Shown here: positions 25,566-35,500 of the stretch, one piece after another | Numbering within the stretch: the first letter of the stretch is position 1 | Layout of the letters: each line of letters begins with the position of its first letter | Assembly: GCA_016283745.1 (NCBI GenBank) | Contig: JAEENM010000126.1 | Location: 1 to 50,166, forward strand | Source of the DNA: Bacteroidales bacterium | Lineage (GTDB): Bacteria; Bacteroidota; Bacteroidia; Bacteroidales; P3 | Length of the DNA: 50,166 nt | Direction: 5' to 3' | The notes under the pieces: model-generated | Told to the model about the DNA's origin: nothing | The model's database searches: none | Seen by the model: only the letters and a program-made list of their open reading frames with translations | Translations under genes and position numbers: made by a program

Positions 25566-26105
25566 ATGAAATACAACAAGTTGTTCGTCATTCTGCTTGC
25601 CTTTTTCACCCTAAACACCACCTCTTTTGCAGGCGAAGTGCTTATAAAAACGGTGAAAATCCACAAGGAGAACGGTAAAAGGCACTTTTTCGGACTCACA
25701 CGTCCACAATACAGCATCGCCAATGTCAGCGAGATGCTGATTCCCGCCAAGGACGGTGAAAGGGAGTTCACTTTCCGCAACGTGGAGATGGAACTCAAAA
25801 ACCCTGGACACGAGAAATGCGATGTGGAGTGTGCAGAAGATTATGTATATGGCTATAACAGCCTGAAAGTAAGCGAAAAGAACTTCGACTTGGTTATAAA
25901 CAGTCTGCTGAAAAAGATAGACCGTCTGCTGAAAAAAGGGCAGTCGTCGGGTACCTATAACGAGGAGATGACGGTGGAGGCGGGCGGCATTGAAATGAAA
26001 TTCCGCTTTTTGGCCGAATGGGAAAACGGCAACGAAAATGGCGACGCCGACATCTTTATCAGAGTGTGGGACATCTCGGATTTCGGCAACAAAGACACCA
26101 AGTAA
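25566..26105 (+). CDS. Small secreted protein of unknown function
   Basis: I chose the ATG at 25566, giving 179 residues. It opens with a standard signal peptide (MKYNKLFVILLAFFTLNTTSFA), whereas the open frame upstream runs through the ptb terminator. The mature protein is about 157 residues, basic to neutral, with a predicted beta-rich N-terminal half (EVLIKTVKIHKENGKRHFFGLTRPQYSIANVSEM) and a helix of KKIDRLLKK type in the middle. Only two cysteines are present (KCDVEC). I do not recognise a family. It precedes the PAS gene by 26 bp on the same strand and could be the first gene of that operon. Confidence 0.7.
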   Translation: MKYNKLFVILLAFFTLNTTSFAGEVLIKTVKIHKENGKRHFFGLTRPQYSIANVSEMLIPAKDGEREFTFRNVEMELKNPGHEKCDVECAEDYVYGYNSLKVSEKNFDLVINSLLKKIDRLLKKGQSSGTYNEEMTVEAGGIEMKFRFLAEWENGNENGDADIFIRVWDISDFGNKDTK

Positions 26106-26131
26106 CACAAAACAATTAAAACAGAAAAATC

Positions 26132-26473
26132 ATGAATTACCTTGAAGAACTCAACGTGGCCATTACAGTGTGCGACACCGAAGGCAACATATTGGATATG
26201 AACGCTAAATCCGCCAAGACTTTCGAAAAATCGGGCGGCAAGGACCTTATCGGGGGCAACCTGCTCAACTGCCATCCCGAACCGGCACGCTCCAAACTTA
26301 TCGACATGCTGCACAACCCGCGCACCAACGCCTACACCATCGAGAAAAACGGCGTAAAAAAACTCATCTACCAGACTCCATGGTACGACAACGGCGTTTT
26401 CGGCGGACTTGTGGAACTTTCAATGGAAATACCCTTCGAAATGCCCCATTACGTACGCAAACCCCAGCAATAA
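26132..26473 (+). CDS. Stand-alone PAS-domain protein
   Basis: The 113-residue protein is essentially one PAS fold: MNYLEELNVAITVCDTEGNILDMNAKSAKTFEKSGGKDLIGGNLLNCHPEPARSKLIDML, then YTIEKNGVKKLIYQTPWY and GLVELSMEIP. Single-domain PAS proteins of this type are common in Bacteroidota and may bind a small ligand or cofactor; none is evident here. There is no kinase, cyclase or DNA-binding domain. The stop lies 4 bp before the ribD start, so the two are tightly coupled, which is notable because a flavin-related cofactor is a possible (unproven) ligand. The fold call is good; the function is unknown. Confidence 0.83.
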   Translation: MNYLEELNVAITVCDTEGNILDMNAKSAKTFEKSGGKDLIGGNLLNCHPEPARSKLIDMLHNPRTNAYTIEKNGVKKLIYQTPWYDNGVFGGLVELSMEIPFEMPHYVRKPQQ

Positions 26474-26477
26474 AGCC

Positions 26478-27536
26478 ATGACCTCCGACGAACTTCTGAT
26501 GCGACGCTGTTTCCAGCTGGCCCGCAACGGGCGGGGACACGTAAGTCCCAACCCTATGGTGGGCTGCGTGGTGGTGAATCCCGCCGGCGACATCGTGTCG
26601 GAGGGGTATCACCAATACATCGGCGGTTTCCACGCCGAACGCAACGCCCTGCTGCGGCCGTACGACTTCCGAGGCTACACACTGTACGTCAATCTGGAGC
26701 CCTGCTCACACTACGGCAAAACGCCCCCCTGTGCCGACCTCGTGGTGGAAAAGGGAATTAAAAAAGTGGTCGTCTCCACCCTCGACCCCAATCCTCTCGT
26801 TGCTGGAAACGGCATCCGCAAGCTGAAAGAGGCTGGCATAGAAGTGGTTACGGGAGTGCTTGAAAATGAAGGACGCTTTCTCAACCGCCGTTTTTTCACC
26901 TTTATGGAGAAACAACGCCCCTACGTTATTCTGAAATGGGCCGAAACTGCCGACGGTTTTATGGACATCGACCGCAGTAACAATCCTAACGGCAAATACT
27001 GGATAACCAACGACATACTGAAAATCCTCTCCCACAAATGGCGTACAACCGAGGATGCCATTATGGTGGGCACCAACACTGTGGCCAACGACAATCCGCA
27101 GCTCACCGCCAGACTCTGGCACGGCCGCAATCCGCTACGTATCACTATCGACCGCACCGGGCGTCTGCCCGATGACTCGCACCTGCTCCACGGCTCCACG
27201 CCGACAGTGGTTTTCACCGAAAACAGCAACCTGCAAAGTCGTGAAAATCTGACTTTTGTCAAAGTAGATTTCCAAAACATTCTGCCGAGTGTGCTCGACT
27301 ATCTTTATCAAAACAAGATACAATCCGTCATTATCGAAGGTGGCAAACAGCTGATAAACAGTTTTTTGGAACAAGGCCTCTGGGACGAGGCACGGCAGCT
27401 GAAAGGCAGCATCGAGTTCGGCAGCGGACTGACCGCGCCGCAGATTGCCTCCAATCCCAGTCGCACCGAAGTCTTTGGCGACAACACAATAACTTATTAC
27501 TACAACCAATGTTCGAGGACACTTACAAAACAATAA
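26478..27536 (+). CDS. ribD: Bifunctional riboflavin biosynthesis deaminase/reductase
   Basis: RibD deaminates 2,5-diamino-6-ribosylamino-4(3H)-pyrimidinone 5'-phosphate and then reduces the ribosyl group, two steps of riboflavin synthesis. The 352-residue protein has a cytidine-deaminase-like domain (about 1-145) with zinc ligands H52 (HAE, with catalytic E54), C76 (PCSHYG) and C85 (PPC). The reductase domain follows (about 148-352; RPYVILKWAETADGFM, TNTVANDNPQLTAR, IIEGGKQLINSFLE). I use the ATG at 26478; an earlier in-frame ATG lies inside the PAS gene. It overlaps the next gene (YigZ) by 28 nt. No other rib genes are nearby. Confidence 0.95.
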   Translation: MTSDELLMRRCFQLARNGRGHVSPNPMVGCVVVNPAGDIVSEGYHQYIGGFHAERNALLRPYDFRGYTLYVNLEPCSHYGKTPPCADLVVEKGIKKVVVSTLDPNPLVAGNGIRKLKEAGIEVVTGVLENEGRFLNRRFFTFMEKQRPYVILKWAETADGFMDIDRSNNPNGKYWITNDILKILSHKWRTTEDAIMVGTNTVANDNPQLTARLWHGRNPLRITIDRTGRLPDDSHLLHGSTPTVVFTENSNLQSRENLTFVKVDFQNILPSVLDYLYQNKIQSVIIEGGKQLINSFLEQGLWDEARQLKGSIEFGSGLTAPQIASNPSRTEVFGDNTITYYYNQCSRTLTKQ

Positions 27537-28120
27537 GATACGCGTCGCAAGGCGTTTACAAGGAGAAAGGCAGCAAGTTTCTGGCCTTTGCCTACCCCAT
27601 TGCCACCGAAGCCGAGGCCAAAGCGCATCTCGAGGAGCTCCGCAAGCAGTATTTCGACGCCCGTCACCACTGCTACGCCTACATCCTTGGCGCCGACAAA
27701 GCCGCCTACCGCATCAACGACGACGGCGAGCCTTCCAGCACCGCAGGAAAGCCTATCTACGGACAGCTGCTCTCGCACGACCTTACCAACATAATCATAG
27801 TGGTGGTGCGCTATTTCGGCGGTATAAAACTCGGCGTGCCGGGACTTATCAACGCCTATCGCACCGCAGCCAAGGACGCCATCGACAACGCCATAATCAT
27901 CGAGAAAAACATCACCGAAGTGTACAACCTGCAGTTCACCTACGAGCAGATGAACAGCGTGATGAAAATACTTAAAGATGAGGAACTTCCGCAATGCAAC
28001 CAGAAATTCGAGCTGGACTGCTCGCTGGATTTCTCGGTGCGGCAGTCGGCAAGCACAAGGGTTTGCGACGAAATTTTAAAACTTAAAGGCGTGAAACTCA
28101 CCCTTTTGCGGATTGAATAA
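27509..28120 (+). CDS. yigZ: YigZ/IMPACT family protein
   Basis: The 203-residue protein has the UPF0029 N-terminal domain (about 1-125; GSKFLAFAYPIATEAEAKAHLEELRKQYFDARHHCYAY, NDDGEPSSTAGKPIYGQL, VVVRYFGGIKLGVPGLINAYRTAA) and a C-terminal ferredoxin-like domain (about 135-203). The family occurs in bacteria and eukaryotes; mammalian IMPACT regulates GCN2, while the bacterial role is not settled. Its start overlaps ribD by 28 nt, so the two are translationally coupled. Its stop is only 2 nt from the stop of the convergent ABC-F gene, leaving no room for a terminator between them. Confidence 0.93.
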   Translation: MFEDTYKTIRYASQGVYKEKGSKFLAFAYPIATEAEAKAHLEELRKQYFDARHHCYAYILGADKAAYRINDDGEPSSTAGKPIYGQLLSHDLTNIIIVVVRYFGGIKLGVPGLINAYRTAAKDAIDNAIIIEKNITEVYNLQFTYEQMNSVMKILKDEELPQCNQKFELDCSLDFSVRQSASTRVCDEILKLKGVKLTLLRIE

Positions 28121-28122
28121 CA

Positions 28123-30060
28123 TCAGCTGTTTTCCATCTCCTCCAACTGCTCCGACAGAATCTCCCATTCGTACATCCGCTCCTCCAACGATTTCTGGAG
28201 TTTTTGGTACTTGGTGTAATAATCGGGGTCCGTGGCCATTATCTCCGGCGATTGGACCAGCTGTTCGTCCATCTCCTTTATCTTAGTTTCGAGAGAGTTT
28301 ATCTCTTCCTCCACCTTGCTCACCTCCGAGCGTTTTTTGCGCAGGGCGCGTTCCCTCTCCTTGGCCTGCTCGTAGCTCAGCTTGTTTGCCGAAACCTCTT
28401 TCGGGGCGTTCTTTTCGGCTTTTTGCGCCGCCTCAAGGACTTTCAGACTTTCTATCTTGCGGTGCTCCAAAAATTCGAAGATGTCGCCTTTGAACTCGTG
28501 GATTTGGTGGTCGCGGAACTCGTAAATGGTGTCGGTGAGGCCTTCGAGAAAATCGCGGTCGTGGGATACCACTATCAGCGTTCCTGTGTATTGCAGCAGG
28601 GCGTTTTTCAGCACATCCTTCGAAGCCATGTCGAGGTGGTTGGTAGGCTCGTCGAGCACTAGCAGGTTGGTGGGAGTTAAAAGCAGTTTAGCCAATGCCA
28701 GACGGGCTTTCTCGCCGCCCGAAAGCACCTTCACCTTTTTGTCGATGTCGTCGTCTCCGAAAAGGAATCCGCCAAGGATTTTACGCATCTTGGGACGAAT
28801 GTCGCCCACCGCCACACGGTCGATGGTCTCGAACACGGTGGCCTCGCCGTCGAGCAGGGCGGCCTGGTTTTGTGCAAAATAGCCGATAGTTACCTGATGG
28901 CCGGGCTTGTAAACGCCGCTGTAGTCGGTAATCTCGCCTACGATTATCTTGGCCAAAGTGGACTTGCCCTCGCCGTTGCGGCCTACAAAAGCCGTCTTGC
29001 TGCCTTTTATTATTGTTAGGTCGATGTTGTTCAGCACCTTGTTGGTGTCGTAGGCCTTGCTGAGATCCTGCATTTCAACCACTATCTTGCCCGAATGTGG
29101 TGCTGGCGAAAATTGGAAACGTATGCTTTCGGTGCTCACCTCGTCGATGCTCACTTTGTCCATCCGCTCCAGCTGTTTTATGCGGCTCTGCACCTGTTTG
29201 GCTTTGGTAGCTTTGTAGCGGAAACGGTCGATAAAGCTCTGTATCTGCATTATCTCGCGCTGCTGGTTGGTAAGTGCGGCCATCTGCGAGGCGCGACGTT
29301 CCTGCATCAGCTCCACGTAACCGCTGTACGATGCTTTGTAGTCGTAGATACGTCCGGCGGTAATCTCGATGGTGCGGTTGGTGATATTGTCCAGAAAAGC
29401 CCTGTCGTGCGAAACCAATAGCACGGCGCCTTTGTAGCCCGCCAGATAGCTTTCGAGCCATTGTATGGACTCGATGTCGAGGTGGTTGGTGGGCTCATCG
29501 AGGAGTATGAAATCGGGGTGGCGTAGCAGTATCTTGGCTAGCTCCACGCGCATCTGCCAGCCGCTGCTGAATTCTGTTATCGGACGGTCGAAATCGCTGT
29601 GGCGGAAACCCAGTCCGAGCAACACCTTTTCGGCCATCTCGCGGCGGTTGTTGCCCCCAAGCATGGCAATACGTTCCATACATTCGTGGTGGCGGTTGAG
29701 CAGTTGCTCGTATTCGCGGCTTTCGTAGTCGGTGCGGTCGGCAATCTGTTGGGTGAGGTTTTGCAGCTCTGTCTCAAGTTCGTCGATATGTGCGAAGGCG
29801 GTGAGGGCTTCGTTGAGCACACTCATCGAGCCGTTGGGGATCATCTCCTGCGGCAGATAGCCCACGCTCTGCTCTTTGGCAATGACGATTGTGCCTGTCT
29901 CTGGATTCTGCTGTCCGGCGATGATTTTCATCAGTGTGGACTTGCCGGCGCCGTTCTTTCCCACGAGGCCAATGCGGTCGCGGTCGGCGATGTTGAAGGT
30001 AACATTGTCGAAGAGGTTGGTTCCGGTGAACTGCACCGACAGGTTGTTTACGGCTATCAT
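28123..30060 (-). CDS. ABC-F family ATPase
   Basis: This soluble 645-residue protein has two ABC ATPase domains and no membrane helices, the ABC-F layout. Domain 1 has GKNGAGKST, a signature-like FSSGWQMRVELA and Walker B LLDEPTNHLD. Domain 2 has GRNGEGKST, LSGGEKARLALA and LVLDEPTNHLD. The interdomain linker is long and helical (P-site tRNA interaction motif type), and the C-terminus is a coiled coil (about 545-645). ABC-F proteins act on the ribosome as translation factors (EttA/Uup/YdiF types) or as antibiotic-protection factors; the LDEPTNHLD pair is common to all, so I leave the subgroup open. I use the ATG at 30060, because the longer frame runs back through the tonB terminator. Confidence 0.92.
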   Translation of the reverse strand: MIAVNNLSVQFTGTNLFDNVTFNIADRDRIGLVGKNGAGKSTLMKIIAGQQNPETGTIVIAKEQSVGYLPQEMIPNGSMSVLNEALTAFAHIDELETELQNLTQQIADRTDYESREYEQLLNRHHECMERIAMLGGNNRREMAEKVLLGLGFRHSDFDRPITEFSSGWQMRVELAKILLRHPDFILLDEPTNHLDIESIQWLESYLAGYKGAVLLVSHDRAFLDNITNRTIEITAGRIYDYKASYSGYVELMQERRASQMAALTNQQREIMQIQSFIDRFRYKATKAKQVQSRIKQLERMDKVSIDEVSTESIRFQFSPAPHSGKIVVEMQDLSKAYDTNKVLNNIDLTIIKGSKTAFVGRNGEGKSTLAKIIVGEITDYSGVYKPGHQVTIGYFAQNQAALLDGEATVFETIDRVAVGDIRPKMRKILGGFLFGDDDIDKKVKVLSGGEKARLALAKLLLTPTNLLVLDEPTNHLDMASKDVLKNALLQYTGTLIVVSHDRDFLEGLTDTIYEFRDHQIHEFKGDIFEFLEHRKIESLKVLEAAQKAEKNAPKEVSANKLSYEQAKERERALRKKRSEVSKVEEEINSLETKIKEMDEQLVQSPEIMATDPDYYTKYQKLQKSLEERMYEWEILSEQLEEMENS

Positions 30061-30077
30061 TGCACGAGTTCTCTTAT

Positions 30078-30112
30078 AAAAAGCGAAAGAGCCTTGTTTG
30101 AGGCTCTTTCGC
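30078..30112 (-). terminator. Terminator of the tonB gene
   Basis: Perfect arms GCGAAAGAGCC (30083-30093) and GGCTCTTTCGC (30102-30112); on the minus strand the stem is followed by TTTTT. It lies between tonB and the ABC-F gene. Confidence 0.93.
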
Positions 30113-30134
30113 ATATTTTACATTAAATTGTGTA

Positions 30135-30824
30135 CTACTCGAGTTGGAATACAACAGGCAGTGTGTATTGCACACGCACGGTTTGTGTACGTTGTTTTCC
30201 GGGAGTCCATTTCGGCATTCCGCGAACCACGCGCACGGCTTCTTCGCCGCATCCGCCACCAATATCACGGACAGCTTTCGGGTTCGAGATAGAGCCGTCT
30301 TTTTCAACAATGAACTGCACAAAAACTTTACCTTGCAGGTTCTGTTCTTTGGCGATGTCCGGATATTTGAGGTTTTTGGAGAGGTATTTGTACAAAGCCT
30401 CTTCGCCGCCAGGAAATTCGGGCATTTTCTCTACCGATATAAAAGGAGTTTCCTCTTCTTTAGCCTGTTCGGGTTCTTCCTCAACAGGAGCTGTATAAGC
30501 ATCTTGTGCTGAATTTTCGTTGTCGCCAGCATCTACCGGCAGAAATTCATCTTTGATTTCTACGTTATCAGCCACAACTTTAAATTCCGGAGCCTGTACT
30601 TCAGGTTCGGGGGGAGGGGGTGGCGGTTCGGTAGGATCGGTTATCTGAACATCAACATCATCAATTAAGACCTCGGCAGTCTGAACTTGTTCAATCTCCT
30701 CTTGGTCGTAACTCTTGATATTGAATGCCAACAATACTATTGCCAAGCTTACCACCAGACCTATCTCCAAATATAGACCTTTCTTTTTTTCAAGGTCAGC
30801 CTTGGGTGATTTCTTTGTTTCCAT
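30135..30824 (-). CDS. tonB: TonB family energy transducer
   Basis: The 229-residue protein has a cytoplasmic N-terminus, one membrane helix (about 16-36; GLYLEIGLVVSLAIVLLAF), a Pro/Glu-rich periplasmic spacer with a PPPPPPEPE stretch (about 64-75), and a C-terminal TonB domain (about 140-229; FPGGEEALYKYLSKNLKYPDIAKEQNLQGKVFVQFIVEKDGSI, GMPKWTPGKQRTQTVRVQYTLPVVF). It carries energy from an ExbB-ExbD motor to outer-membrane receptors. Neither ExbBD nor any receptor is nearby. A strong terminator follows. Confidence 0.94.
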   Translation of the reverse strand: METKKSPKADLEKKKGLYLEIGLVVSLAIVLLAFNIKSYDQEEIEQVQTAEVLIDDVDVQITDPTEPPPPPPEPEVQAPEFKVVADNVEIKDEFLPVDAGDNENSAQDAYTAPVEEEPEQAKEEETPFISVEKMPEFPGGEEALYKYLSKNLKYPDIAKEQNLQGKVFVQFIVEKDGSISNPKAVRDIGGGCGEEAVRVVRGMPKWTPGKQRTQTVRVQYTLPVVFQLE

Positions 30825-31143
30825 TTTGTTGGTATTTAATGGTTTACACTATGTTTAACTTCAAAAAACGCTGTGCGTTTCGTTCAGCTAAAATACTACT
30901 TTTTTTTCTATTTATTGCCTTTTTTTACACTTTTATTTGTTAAAAAATGTTATATCACACATTTTCAGTATTTTACAGCGGTCTATTTATTGTCACTTAA
31001 TATTTTACTTTAGTAAAGAGCGCGTCTCTCCGAGACGCTGATTTTCAGCGAGTTCATTTTTTTACCCCCACACTGCGTTCTGGTATTCTCCGCTTCGCTA
31101 TCAAAACAGCCACTAGCTATTTTTTCATGTGGGGTTATTAAGA
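30825..31143. other. Intergenic region upstream of tonB
   Basis: The 319 bp between the tonB start and the tilS stop hold an AT-rich tonB leader region without a clear TAnnTTTG box, and the repeat element listed at 31022-31161. I see no ORF with coding features and no RNA gene of a family I know. Confidence 0.65.
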
Positions 31144-31161
31144 TTATGTGTCTCCGACACA
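31022..31161 (-). repeat. Three-hairpin intergenic element, copy 2
   Basis: Read on the minus strand the order is TGTGTC-GGA-GACACA (31161-31147), CTTAATAACCCCACA (31142-31128), a 47-nt insert, GAACGCAGTGTGGGG (31080-31066), and GCGTCTC-GGA-GAGACGC (31038-31022). The two 15-nt blocks are identical to copy 1 (7159-7173, 7178-7192), where only 4 nt separate them. The first hairpin spans the last five sense codons of tilS, immediately before its stop. Confidence 0.8.
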
Positions 31162-32511
31162 TTTTGGGTAAAGATTATTTTTTATTATCGTTATTTCTTT
31201 TGTGGATTGGGTGGCGGCAAAGCTGTCGTCCATCCGCATCCCCACTATCCAGATTATCTCTCCGTCGGCGTTGCAGAGCAGCCATTTTTCGTTTTTCTCG
31301 AAGAGCGACAGTCGGTTGTCCTTGAAAAAGTCGCTCACCTTGCGCGAGCCTTTCATACCGAAAGGACGGAAACGGTCGCCGGTGCGCCATTTGCGCAGCA
31401 CAAGCGGGAATTTTAGCTTGGAGGAGTCCACAATAACCGTGTCGCTGTCGGTAACAAGACTGCGGCTTCCGTCGAATTGGGAGTGCGTGAAGGTGAGGCT
31501 TATCGGGACATCGATGCTAACGGCGTCCTCAAAAATTTGGTATTCGGGACTGTCGGGGCAGTTTTCCGAAGGCCTTATTATTATATTGTGTCGGTCGATA
31601 AGGATGGTGTGTGAGGCGGAGTACAGCTGTTTTCCGGCACTTTCGAGCGACGACAGCAAGTTGCCCACGGCTGTGGCGTTGAACCCGAACGGACGCAGCA
31701 TCTCGAAAAGAGCGGTCTGGGCAGGGACGAGCTGTCGTATGTCGCTTTTGGCGATTGTTATCTCGTCGTTGTCGCATCGAAAAATCTGTTGCTGTTTTTC
31801 GACTATGGCCTGACGGAAAATCTGTTCGGCATCGGCGAGGTTCCCCATATTCTGGGCCATGGTCCTTTCAATCTGCGGCGAAATCTCTTTCAGCACAGGC
31901 ATCAGGTTGTGGCGTATCTTGTTGCGCAGAAACAGGGTGTCGTTGTTGGTGTAGTCCTCGTGGAAGGGCAGTTTGTTGGCGGCGGCGTAATCGGCAATCT
32001 CCTGCCGTGTAAAAGGCAGCAGGGGACGTATCACGTTGCCGTTTTTGGCGCGAATGCCGTGCAGTCCTGTAAGTCCGGTGCCACGTATCAGGTTGATGAA
32101 GAAAGTCTCTATGGCGTCGTTAAGATGGTGCGCAGTGGCTATAAATGAGTATCCGTTTTCCGACGCGGTGCGGTGGAAAAAGTCGTAACGCTGCTTGCGG
32201 GCCGCCTCTTCGATAGAAAGTCTATGCTCTTTGGCAAAAGCCGTTGTATCGAACTCTGCACAGTAAAACGGCACTTGGTACTGTTGTGCCAACGCATGCA
32301 CAAACTCCTCGTCGGCGTTGGAGTCATCGCCACGGAGATGGAAATTGCAGTGCGCTATGCCGAATGAGTATCCCGCTTTCGCGAAGAGGTGCGCCATCAC
32401 CACGGAGTCCACTCCCCCGCTCACGGCGAGCAGTACTTTGTCGGCAGGTTGTAACAGCGCGGCTTGGCGCTGGTGTTCAACAAAACGCTGCAAAAGAGTG
32501 TTGGCGGGCAT
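31144..32511 (-). CDS. tilS: tRNA(Ile)-lysidine synthetase
   Basis: TilS attaches lysine to C34 of tRNA(Ile2) using ATP, switching its specificity from Met to Ile codons. The 455-residue protein has the N-type ATP pyrophosphatase loop S31-GGVDS-36 and CNFHLRGDDSNADE, EEAARKQRYDFF, TAHHLNDAIETFFINLIRGTGLTGLHGI and FLRNKIRHNLMPVL, followed by the C-terminal TilS domain (KWRTGDRFRPFGMKGSRKVSDFFKD). The last few codons (KCVGDT) are encoded by the first hairpin of the repeat element, so the native C-terminus may have been altered there. It lies downstream of the giant surface protein gene, behind its terminator. Confidence 0.95.
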   Translation of the reverse strand: MPANTLLQRFVEHQRQAALLQPADKVLLAVSGGVDSVVMAHLFAKAGYSFGIAHCNFHLRGDDSNADEEFVHALAQQYQVPFYCAEFDTTAFAKEHRLSIEEAARKQRYDFFHRTASENGYSFIATAHHLNDAIETFFINLIRGTGLTGLHGIRAKNGNVIRPLLPFTRQEIADYAAANKLPFHEDYTNNDTLFLRNKIRHNLMPVLKEISPQIERTMAQNMGNLADAEQIFRQAIVEKQQQIFRCDNDEITIAKSDIRQLVPAQTALFEMLRPFGFNATAVGNLLSSLESAGKQLYSASHTILIDRHNIIIRPSENCPDSPEYQIFEDAVSIDVPISLTFTHSQFDGSRSLVTDSDTVIVDSSKLKFPLVLRKWRTGDRFRPFGMKGSRKVSDFFKDNRLSLFEKNEKWLLCNADGEIIWIVGMRMDDSFAATQSTKEITIIKNNLYPKCVGDT

Positions 32512-32521
32512 TGGCTACTGT

Positions 32522-32554
32522 TTTAAAATAGAGGGTGTCGTTGCCGACACCCTC
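32522..32554 (-). terminator. Terminator of the giant surface protein gene
   Basis: Perfect arms GAGGGTGTCG (32531-32540) and CGACACCCTC (32545-32554) with a 4-nt loop, followed on the minus strand by TATTTT. It sits between that gene and the tilS start. Confidence 0.8.
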
Positions 32555-32560
32555 GTTGTG

Positions 32561-35500
32561 TTATTTCTGGAAAATCATTTTCCTCATCAGGCGTTGGCCT
32601 TCGAACTCAATACCATAATAATATGTACCGGCACTCAGTTTTCCTTTGTCGAGAGTAATGGTGTGCTCGCCAGCGGCGTAGAAGGCGTTGTTTTGGTAAA
32701 CCATCTCGCCAAGTGTGTTGATGACGAAGAAACGCACATCGCCGTCGTTAGGCAGCGAGAAACCAATTTCTGTTGCTTCGCGGAACGGGTTGGGCGAGTT
32801 CTGGTACAGTTGCAGCGTGCTGTTGTCGGCCACTGGCAGTCCCACGTAGTTGGAGCGTTCCACAACGGTAGTCTGGTTGTTGGCGGTATTGTTGTCGTAG
32901 GCTATGGTAACGGTGGCGGAGCCGGAGTACTGATGGCTGCTGCTCTTCGGCACCTGACCGGTCAGTTCGAGGTTGTACGACACTCCGGGATAGAGGTTGC
33001 GGTTGCTGCGTCCCGTCACTTCGGTGCCGTTGATGATGGCACGTAGAGTTATAGGCGTGGAGGTGATGAGGTTACCCACGTTCTTCACCTGCAGGAACAC
33101 GCGGCACGAGGGATTCTCGTTCTCTTCGACAAAGACTTTCACGGCTTCAAGGTCGGTGAATGTAGTGCCGAAGGTGCTTGTTGTGTCGTTGCCGGTGTTG
33201 ATGTCGTTGGGGATGCTGAGGAAGGCCGTTACTGCCGAGTAGGCAGCCGGGCGTTGCGGCATCTGGGCGTTGAAAATGTGGTAGCCGCGTCCGAGGGCGG
33301 GTATGGTAGTGTAGCAGGTCTCGGTGACGAGGGTGGAGGTGTCGTTGTCGTAGTAGTAGCCCACGGTGAAGTTTTCCGCACGGCGTGCACCGAGGTTGTC
33401 GATGGCCAATTCCACGGTAACGAAATTGTGGTCGTATTCGCAGAGCACCACTTCGGTGGCACGAAGGTCCACTTGGTTGATGGCGGCCGAGATATGTCGC
33501 GTCAGTGTGTCGTTGTAGATGTAGTCGTCGCCAGAGAGTCCGGTATAAACATCGAGTATGGAGTTGCCCAACGGTGCGCGCACTTTACGTGCAAAGGTGT
33601 AGTTGAAGCTTTCGAGAGGCATCAGCGGGTTGCCGGTGAGAGCCATAAAGTCGATGGTCTCCGTCACAACGGTGGTGTTGAATTTGTAGGTTATCGGCAT
33701 ATTTGTTATGGTGTTGCTGCCGAAGTTCTTGATACGCACGGAGATGGGCAGGCTGTCGCTCGGCACCACTATCTCGCCCGGCGAGAGTATGCTCACCATA
33801 CCTGCGTCGTTCTGCAGAGGTATCAGTCCATAGGCGGTGCAGGTGGAGTCGTTGCTTGTGTAGATATCGTCGTCGAGGATGGTGTAGGCGCAGATGGTGA
33901 AGGTGTCGGGCATAGTGCGTTGCACGATGAACGGCGAGCTTGTGAAACGGTACATCAGTATCTGGTCGGGAGGCAGAGCTCCGGTCCATCTGGCTTTGCG
34001 CGGCAATGCCGAGCCTTCGGGATGGTAGGCAATCTCTATCGACCGCAGCGTGTCATAGCCGAAGTTGCGTACTATTACGCGCGGTGCTATGGATTGTCCG
34101 AACTGTGGTTCGGAAGCCGCCAGCTGTATGGCTATCACACCGGCATCGATGGCGCGTTTGGCACGACCAATCTCAAGGTCGTCGATAGCGCAGCCGTCCA
34201 AAGTGCGTGCTTTAGTTCCAGCTAAAAATACGAAACGTAGCTGTACCTCCTGCGAGAAGTCGTTGCTCACTCGCGACAGCGGGTACTGGAACTGATAGTA
34301 GTTGTGTGTTGCATTGAAGCCATCGGGACTGGTGTACCAAGGCAGGGTGTCGCTCTCGTTGCCGAAACGCACCCACTTGCCAAGATAGTTGAGGTATTCC
34401 ATATACATATAGGAACCCGAAACAAATTGTGCAGCAAGGTTGAAACGGATAGTGTCGGGTTTAATCTGAGCTATATCTATAATAGGTGTGTATAGGTAGC
34501 TTATGTTGCCGTAGCCAGTTACGGTTATCGGCGACACGGTGTCGGTAACCCACGCCATAGAGCCGCTGGTTGTGCCTGCGAAATGGTCTTTGTTGGGTGT
34601 TCCCCTCTGCCACAGGTTGCGGTTGTAACCGTTTGTACCTTGAGGTGCAAAGAGCATGTCGCTGACTTCGAAATCGTCGGTATAGATGAGGGTAACCACA
34701 TGGAAGCGGTGGAAGATACGTCCCACGGTGTTGTTGGTCAGGTCTTGGTCGCCGCGTGTGGTGGCTTGTGCCGAGAATTCGGTGGAACCTACGGGGAAGG
34801 TGTATGCTGGCAGTGTAACGGTGGCGAAAGCGTTGGAGGCAAGGGAGCCCGTCCACAGGTAGTTGCCACGAACCATACCCGAATCGTTAGTGTAGGAGTA
34901 AGCTATGTCCACTGTGTCGATAGTGCTGCTACCGAGGTTGGCGAGTTTCAGCATTATCTGCTGTTGCGGATTGTGGTGGTCTATAATTGCGTCGTCGGGA
35001 GACAAGATTCTCATAATGGCTATGTCGGTGTCGGGACGTTCAGAGATACACACAAGGTAGTCCTGAATTTCTCCCTGTTGGATGTTAGTCACACAAGGAT
35101 TTGCCACCCCTGTTCCGCCTTCTTGCAAAATGATACGCATACGCATACATCCGAGCGGTACGGTGGTGGGCACACGCACGGCGTGTTTTATTGTCTGTCG
35201 GGCAAGGATTGAGTCGCCGAACAGACGCTCACCGATCATTTCGAACACTCCGTCACGGTTCCAGTCGATATAAGCTGTTACAAAGGCTTTGGTGGTGGAG
35301 TCGTTGATTTTCTTGAAAGTCTCGCAGGTTATCATCAGCGTATCGCGTGTGCCACGGTGCAGTTTAACGGGATCCATCAAAGGATTGTCGAAATTGACAA
35401 AGTTAACATATTTACGTCCCATTGCCGGTATTGCGTTGTCGATGTTGGCGAATGTCACACGCGATATATCGAGTCCTGAGGTATCACTAACAGTCGGCGT

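Noticed and set aside
30061..30114. Upstream extension of the ABC-F gene
   Set aside because: Runs through the tonB terminator; the family starts at MIAVNNLSVQF.
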